Below, piece after piece: positions 57,850 through 64,000 of a DNA stretch of 64,000 nucleotides (within the stretch, counting starts at the first letter, position 1; each line of letters begins with the position of its first letter). A program made the position numbers and the translations under genes. This DNA is from Antedon mediterranea (Eukaryota > Echinodermata > Crinoidea > Comatulida > Antedonidae): NCBI RefSeq assembly GCF_964355755.1, contig NC_092674.1, positions 20,114,001 to 20,178,000 of the forward strand. Direction: 5' to 3'. A model generated the notes under the pieces. That model was not told the origin of the DNA. It ran no database searches and worked only from the letters and a program-made list of their open reading frames with translations.

Positions 57850-59270
57850 AACAAATAAATTGGGTTCTTGGTAGTTCCTTTTTTTTTTAAATTCTATGTT
57901 ATATGTTACAGGTATATGTTATTGTGTTAAAAAAAAATGAAGTGAAAGAAAAGAAAAGAAGAGCAGCGTGTGAAGGAAGAAAAACAAGAGGGAAGAAGAG
58001 CAAAGAAAACTGGGAGGAATGTAGTGCCGCTACAAATGCTAAAACGGACCGCGTCGTTCTTAACACCTGGACGTGCTCCGCGGTGCATACTTATTGGAAT
58101 GTGGACTACGTTTGAAATCACTTAAAGAAGTCAGAGACGCTGAAAGACATAACAATTATTTTCTCACTTATATTGACCTACAACTAAAAGACCAATATTA
58201 TGGCGAATTACGTTGTAGTCATTTATCGTAGTTAAGTAACTAAACAAAGAGACTAGCCATCTCTTAACACAATATTCATATACTTAGCCCCTCCTAACCT
58301 ACAATGCTGGATTCCGCCCCTGGTCAACCCATGTGCTTGGGGGGTAATACATTTGGAAAAGGCTCCCATTCGGACTCAAACTTAAAAGTCAGCAGCAAAA
58401 TATCCCAAAAGGAACTTCAATAAGCACTAGATGGTTTGAATAGTGTTCACTGCATTGCTGATGACAACATTACTTGGAGGAAGAACTGAGAAGAGCCGAG
58501 TGAAAGATCTAAGTTCTGCAAATGGTATTGAAGTTGATCCAGACAATTGAAACTATTCAGAAGCGGCCAATACCTAAAGTTAGATCATCCAGGGCTTAAT
58601 GTAATACTATAGAAGATTTGTGAAGTGTTTTGCTTCCATAGCTGGTCCGTTTCTTGCAATGGTTGTTGGTGAGTATGTTAATTCAAACTGTTCAAGAGTC
58701 AACTGACGCCAAGTACTCCACCAATGAGACATAATGTACAGTATGCTGCAATTTTGATTGATAAAAAAACCAACAAGTTTTAAAGATATTCTGGTATGAT
58801 ATACCAGGCCCAAGCAGTTGCATGTAAAGACAAGTCAGCTAAGACAGTGTGTTGTAAAAATTTATCTGTGATATTGATATTGAATATAGACTTTAGTAAA
58901 ATCTAAATTGAAATAAATTATTATAATTACGGATATAATATATTAAACTACTGTATGAATTGACATAAAAAAAGAGAATTGTAGAATACTAAAAATGTTG
59001 ATTATAAATTAGTGGAATTAGTGTATAAGACATTGAATGATTTACATGCAAAAGTATATTTATAGTTATACGGGGTAGAGAAAGTACTACTTGGATCATT
59101 GGTCATTTCTCATAGATTTACCGATTACACTCCGTTTCATTTTCATTTTGGGGAACTTAAAATTTGAAAAACATTGGTAGAAGTTTTTGAGACAAAAGCA
59201 GCTGAATGTACTGTACCAATGTGCTGCACGTGTATGTTAGTTGTTAATGGAAGTTACATAAAAAACAGAT
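57850..59270. other. Intronic noncoding sequence (CARF-like intron 4)
   Basis: Only short purine-rich or chance ORFs are present. A minus-strand frame at 58607-58740 preceded by TTGCAG could be an alternative exon, but exon 5 fits the phase and family better. Confidence 0.45.
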
Positions 59271-59277
59271 TGCATAC

Positions 59278-59544
59278 CGATAACACCATTGTATCTCAGG
59301 TAGAAAAGCCCTATCACAAGCAACCTCATCGTAACGCTCGCCAAATTCCATACGCAAGTGGCATTTATACGCTTCTAATGCCAATTTAGGGCTGAAACCT
59401 TGTTCAAAGTATTCAATGAATGTTCTCTCCGTTTCTTCTGACACATCTCTACGTCTAAGTGCCTCAACGCTTCCTATTGGGTGATTATGTATGAATCCCA
59501 ATCTTATTTTCATAGGGAATTGCTTGATATGTTCCACATTTTTT
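59278..59544 (-). CDS. CARF-like protein, exon 4
   Basis: It starts after an acceptor TTTTTATAG in phase 2 (completing Ala) and reads KNVEHIKQFPMKIRLGFIHN, HPIGSVEALRRRDVSEETER and EYFEQGFSPKLALEAYKCHL, ending ...PEIQWCYR before donor GTATGC. The HNHP and RDVS elements with the later WCYR are typical of the ALS2CR8 domain of calcium-responsive transcription factor-like proteins, which are abundant in invertebrates. Confidence 0.75.
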
Positions 59545-59849
59545 CTATAAAAATGGTGCAAATAGAATTAATAAAGGAAAAACATTACAAAAAAATTAAC
59601 AATGCAGGGGTATATTTTATGCTAGAGATGGTGTTATTTTGACAATTTAGAAAATTGATGTAAATATCATTTGACATTTAAAATTAATATGAGCAACTCA
59701 TTAGTGTGTGTAAATAGAATATTCATCAGATTAAGATATGACATGGCTCAGCAGTATACATGTAATACATTCAGCCTGACCTACAGTACATCAAGGTCTT
59801 TATAAAGACAATTACATATTTTTGTGGAAACAATGGTGTTTACTTACGC

Positions 59850-59975
59850 TCGCGTTATGTTGGTGTTACGAATTGTGAATGATAAGAACGCTGGGCAGTT
59901 GGTATTTTTACTCGACGGTTTATCATGCAACTTCTTCCCGGGTGGTCTGGTGTTATGGTGACACCTGTAACCTTT
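59850..59975 (-). CDS. CARF-like protein, exon 3
   Basis: The acceptor is TTGTTTTTAG and the donor GTAAGT. It reads KGYRCHHNTRPPGKKLHDKP then SKNTNCPAFLSFTIRNTN. The RCHH...NTNCPA cysteines with HNH in exon 4 form a probable zinc site. The frame joining exons 2 and 4 requires a 128-nt exon, so my endpoints may be off by 2. Confidence 0.7.
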
Positions 59976-60376
59976 CTAAAAACAAGCAAATATTATTATT
60001 ATTACTTTTTAATGCTATCTTTTTTGCAAATGGATAGACCGAGTTTCAATAATATTCCAATGTGTGACGAGTTTTAGTGTCAGATCATGAGAAAACAACA
60101 TAAAATCAATTTTTTCAAATATTTTTTTCTACATTCCTGTTCGTTTGTACCATGGAGGTTTACCTCCATGTTTGTACAATCAACAGTTTTTCTCTTACCC
60201 CTTGGTTATAAACTCATTACTAATGGTTTTTGATAATATTTAATTTTTTTCTTTAATATAACAACACATTACAGTAGGAGGCATTGTGTCCTGTACGACA
60301 ACCTACTAACATCTAACCGTAACTTAATTTGATCCTCAGAATATACTGTATCGTATTTCAAAAATGACAATTATAC

Positions 60377-60586
60377 CTTATAAATGACTTTAGTTCCTTC
60401 ACACTTGAATTTTTCCCTGACCCGCATGGTTGTTTTTGTGTTTAAATGAAACTGGTTGAGCCATTTATTTGCTTCTTCTTCTGTATGAATATTTACATGA
60501 AGTGTTATTGAAAACTGATCATCTTCACTCTTTTGTTGTACTAAGTCATTACAAAGACAATATGTATAGTCCAGGGGAAATATAGG
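60377..60586 (-). CDS. CARF-like protein, exon 2
   Basis: The exon has exactly 70 codons in phase 0, between acceptor ATCACTTTTAG and donor GTATAA. It reads PIFPLDYTYCLCNDLVQQKS, ITLHVNIHTEEEANKWLNQF and TTMRVREKFKCEG. The WLNQF...T..MR pattern begins the ALS2CR8 domain. Confidence 0.75.
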
Positions 60587-61729
60587 CTAAAAGTGATTAA
60601 AAATAAAGACATGGTTAATTATCATCATCAGTTTTACAAACAAATAAAAAGTAGATAACTAATAATAAAATTTTGATTTTAGTGTAGCCTATCCTTGTAA
60701 TTCTTCTCTCAAATCTCTCACACTAATCTTGTAGATCTCATTCATTCACATTTATTTGAAACATGAGTCCAAGAAAATAACAAGGATAACATACTGTTAC
60801 AGTACAGTAAGTTAACTGGTACAATAAAAGGAACTACTGTATATGATGGATCGGAATTAGAAATAAAGAACTGGTCTTATACCAACCCCTAAACAGAAAA
60901 AAAGGACAAATCAACCTGCATGACATACTGTATCATTATTAACTAATGTTAAACATAAATATAATCATATATTTCAAATACTACAGCACATTATGAATTG
61001 TATTTGAAAAAATATATTTTAACAGATTTATTAAATATTTTATGGTTTATAGGAGTTTTCATGTCGTTCCTATTGAGTTCATTCCAAAATTGTTGACCAT
61101 TTGTTGCTGCTGGACCTTCTCTTTGCCTTAACTCCTGCTTTAGTGGGAATTACTATTAGGCTACCTCCAGTAGGCTACTTAGAGAGGCCTAGCCCTACCT
61201 GACAGAGCCACCCTCTAGCTTGCCTACTCTAGTCTACTAGGCTAGGCCTGTGCTATAGTTAGTACTACACAGTAATAGGCCGGAGAACAGATGATTGGGC
61301 CAAATTGTCGTTTACGAGGATTCGATTGAATTTTATTTTTGTCGCAATAAACCCAACTTTCAGAATGTTGTATTGCGCACCACTAGCTATGCTTGATCAA
61401 AATCGGTCACATCACATTTGAATTCGGTTTTGGTTTTGTGTCACGCTATTTGGCGCACTAAAACATTTTCGTCATTTATTGAGTTTCAGTATAATTATCT
61501 TACAGGTCTCAGAGTAAATAGAGGATAGGCCTAGTGTGATAATTATAACAAAATAAAAGAATAAGATTGTGTAAATGTAATTACTTTATATAATGATTTG
61601 AACGTACTACCTGTACAGTACGTTTCTGTAATATCTTTTAATATCTCACTAAAGGTAAAGCACATGGTTTTGCTGACCCAATCCTGGGGTACTAGGCTAG
61701 GCCTACTATTACTAAATTAAACAACTTCA

Positions 61730-61837
61730 TTGCCATTCAACTTTTTGAGATAATTGACACACAAAATCTGTACAGAAAGAAATAATATGGATTTCATACA
61801 ATAACAATATAAGGTAGGCCTAGGTGATCATTTTAAT
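61730..61837 (-). repeat. Inverted copy of the AGGTGATCATTT repeat terminus
   Basis: Reverse complement of about 16986-17093 (ATTGTTATTGTATGAAATCC, CTCAAAAAGTTGAATGGCAA). A second short AAATGATCACCT lies at about 61875-61887. Confidence 0.6.
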
Positions 61838-61988
61838 AATCTACCTAGCCTAGGCCTAAATGGATTCCCGCCTAAATGATCACCTAAAAAATGATTTTAC
61901 TATCGAACACAAGAATCGGGCCCTCTCTGTCTGCTATAAATAAAATAAAAGACGATGGGGCCCAGCAAATGAGACGATCGGAACTTAC

Positions 61989-62069
61989 AGCAAGGGTATC
62001 AGCGATACTACTTTGTTTTAAATTAGACAATGATTGATTGCAGCAAACATAATTAAATGTATTATTCAT
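61989..62069 (-). CDS. CARF-like protein, exon 1 (predicted start)
   Basis: ATG at 62069 on the minus strand opens 27 codons (MNNTFNYVCCNQSLSNLKQS and on to LA), ending exactly at a consensus donor GTAAGT in phase 0, which matches exon 2. Together the five exons give about 359 aa. CARF family proteins are nuclear DNA-binding regulators. This one lacks any other recognisable domain, so its role is inferred. The start is less secure than exons 2-4. Confidence 0.5.
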
Positions 62070-62537
62070 ATTATTTTAGGTCCTAGGCCTAGGCTAAGCT
62101 AGGTTACTCTTCAGAATACAATTGTGTGGCGCGAGACGTGGTGGCGCCCTCAATCTATCAAATTGGATTAGGCTTTACCATAACTTGTACTGTATTACCA
62201 ATTTCATCCAAAAGATTGTTTCCAAAAAATTAACAAAAAAGTCTGTGTACCGTGTAAAATATCGTATCGATATAATATTTGGTATAGTATATAAAAATTA
62301 CATTTAAAGATTTTAAAATCGTAAAGTTTCGATGATATGAAAACATTTTGTTTGTCCGGCTGACTGCTGTTAAAAAAATAAACAGGGTGGTTGCTTAGTA
62401 TCGCTATACCGACGAACACACCGTCTTCAACAACGATTTTTAAAAAGCAATTCGCTAAAATAAGTTACTTTCTTGTGATTAGGCTTACTGCCTATATAAT
62501 CAATATTTACTATAGTAATTAGGAATATAGAGAGACG
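62070..62537. promoter_or_regulatory. Shared upstream region of CARF-like and CCDC39
   Basis: The CARF-like start (62069, minus) and the CCDC39 5'UTR donor (GTAAGT at 62538, plus) face away from each other across 468 bp, so a bidirectional promoter is plausible. No TATA box stands out. Confidence 0.4.
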
Positions 62538-62753
62538 GTAAGTTGTGTTGTATTTACAGTGAAAATCACCGCCAACATACATTAACAACAACAAAACAAC
62601 TGGTGGTGGAGGAAGTGTTCTTCCTTTTTAGGCTAGGCCTAGGTAGGCCTAGCCTCTTATTAATATTAGCCCTCTTATTATTTAACTAGCTTAGGCTAGT
62701 TTTAAATTATTTAATTAAAAAATAAAAATGGTTTCATTGATTTTTTTAAACAG

Positions 62754-62860
62754 AGACAGAGGTTAAAATGAGCATGAAAGGTATTTTGGGTGATATGGAT
62801 TGGGACGAAGGTCTTAAAGTTCCTGTAGCAAATGCTAAGAACAAGATTTTAGAGGAACAA
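62754..62860 (+). CDS. CCDC39: CCDC39, first coding exon
   Basis: An acceptor ending CAG at 62753 is followed by 14 nt of leader and ATG 62768. It reads MSMKGILGDMDWDEGLKVPV then ANAKNKILEEQ, ending at GTAAGT (62861) in phase 0. The W(E/D)(E/D)G....PVAN..NK.LE start is diagnostic of CCDC39, the coiled-coil protein that with CCDC40 forms the 96-nm ruler of motile axonemes. A noncoding exon probably ends at 62537. The rest of the gene lies beyond the window. Confidence 0.85.
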
Positions 62861-63219
62861 GTAAGTTTTTCATGTCAATGTTCAGTAATATATTAGTGAA
62901 TTGTCTGTTGTTCCAAGTGAAACATTCTAGATCAAAATTAAGTCTAATGCTCTTGTCAAATTTACCTCCATTAGAATGGCGAGAGGTTATGAGATGAGAT
63001 CAATCGGAAATGTTTTTTCTATATCAGGATTACTCAAAAACTAGATATAGCCTAGCCTAGTAGGCCTAGACTGGTTTCATAATATTTTAAAGGACAGTTT
63101 CATAGCTGTATGGAAACACATGATTACATTTTCATATGCTCTCTGAGTGCCCTTGTGTAAAAATTAATTTTTTATTTAAATTGTGTTTTAATTATCTTCT
63201 TTGTCTCTTGCTCCCTTAG

Positions 63220-63339
63220 ATACAAAAGCAACAGCAGCATATCGTAAAGTTACAACAAGAATTAGGAACACATGACGACAAAGTACATGCATTGTCTGAA
63301 CACTCACGCAATGTAAACCAAGAGCTAACGCACACATTG
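63220..63339 (+). CDS. CCDC39: CCDC39, second coding exon
   Basis: The exon has forty codons in phase 0, between CTCCCTTAG and GTGAGT: IQKQQQHIVKLQQELGTHDD, then KVHALSEHSRNVNQELTHTL. This is the start of the continuous coiled coil, collinear with vertebrate CCDC39 exon 2. Confidence 0.85.
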
Positions 63340-64000
63340 GTGAGTATCTGATAATTATCAGTATTCTAATGATATAGAGATTTAGCATGTCAAGCAGAAG
63401 ACAGAGTTGATCTTTTTTCATCTTGACCATTAAGATTCCATTTAATAAGTTTTCATTTATTATTATTATTAATGATGGAGATTTATATAGTGCCATATCC
63501 ACAATAGTGCTCATGACTCTACTAGGGTTTATGTATACGACTTTGGCTGTGCAAGCTCGCAACCCAGGTATCCCCTACTCATCTCGAAAGATGTACTAGG
63601 CAATTTTTTTCATAGGCCTGTGGTGACACACAGAACAGACCATTAGTTTTCGTCAAGAGCTAAAATTGCTTATAATATTAGAGGCGCATTAATTATTTTT
63701 GTTTAACGGAAACTGGAGAGAGTGCTTGTCAAAATAAATGGGTTTCTTTTGTGTATTACTATTAATATTTTGATTGATAAACTCTAGAAAGAACTATTTT
63801 TTGTAAAGACTGGTGAGTAACGTGAAGTGAAAGTACAGGCATGCTGAAAAACTAAGAAAAAACATTAATCAAATGTAAAATAACTAAAGCAGAATGTAAA
63901 ATAATGGGCGTAGAAATTGAAAGTATAGGTAAATCTTTGTGATAAAACGGCTCTTAAAAAATTAGAATATATTAAAGATGTGACTCATCCACTAAATAGT
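63340..64000 (+). other. CCDC39: CCDC39 intron 2 (partial)
   Basis: No third exon is recognisable before the window ends. The 124-codon minus-strand ORF here is not supported. Confidence 0.5.

Noticed and set aside
58607-58813. Alternative minus-strand exon of the CARF-like gene
   Set aside because: It has an acceptor-like site and fits the phase, but the protein text does not look like the family and the 55531 exon restores the expected LYY continuation.
62387-62404. Candidate RFX X-box upstream of CCDC39
   Set aside because: GTTGCT fits a half-site but the second half does not match the consensus, so it is too weak to annotate.
63188-63562. 124-codon minus-strand ORF
   Set aside because: It overlaps a clear CCDC39 exon on the other strand and shows no motif.

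Overview
This window is AT-rich animal DNA. Spliced genes with consensus GT-AG introns, a dense mix of metazoan mobile elements, scattered TAGGCCTA palindromes, an axonemal CCDC39 gene and expanded Mab-21/cGAS-like genes suggest a marine invertebrate, possibly an echinoderm or another deuterostome. The species cannot be fixed from sequence alone. No bacterial-type features are present.

Layout. 1-16033: a Mab-21/cGAS-like (cGLR) cluster. It starts with the tail of one gene, then two intact tandem paralogs (1372-3408 and 6616-8673) in units of about 5.2 kb. A second gene type follows, present only as a 5' fragment (4863-5541) and a broken copy (10290-11794 plus 15656-15837). That broken copy was split by a minus-strand LINE, which was itself split by a plus-strand L1/Tx1-like LINE. 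16034-37780: a graveyard of BEL/Pao, Gypsy, Ngaro/DIRS, PIF/Harbinger and foldback elements, with a 1070-bp element bearing 88-bp terminal inverted repeats and a perfect 134-bp palindrome. 37783-43881: a complete-looking 6.1-kb DNA transposon with AAAT target duplications, inserted into a LINE. Its two-exon 1252-aa transposase-like protein carries an expanded 27-bp coding minisatellite. 43886-55137: LINE tail, GACA/GACC repeats, a hAT transposon that hosts both a second hAT and a retroposed Gypsy fragment, and a Gypsy remnant with its 3' LTR. 55138-64000: two host-type genes in head-to-head arrangement. A five-exon CARF-like (ALS2CR8 domain) gene lies on the minus strand and the first coding exons of CCDC39 on the plus strand; they share an upstream interval of less than 0.7 kb.

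Functionally, the cGLR cluster is the host innate-immunity candidate, CCDC39 is a cilium gene, and CARF-like is a putative DNA-binding regulator. Almost everything between them is mobile DNA, most of it broken. The 6.1-kb transposon is the best candidate for an active or recently active, poorly described system.
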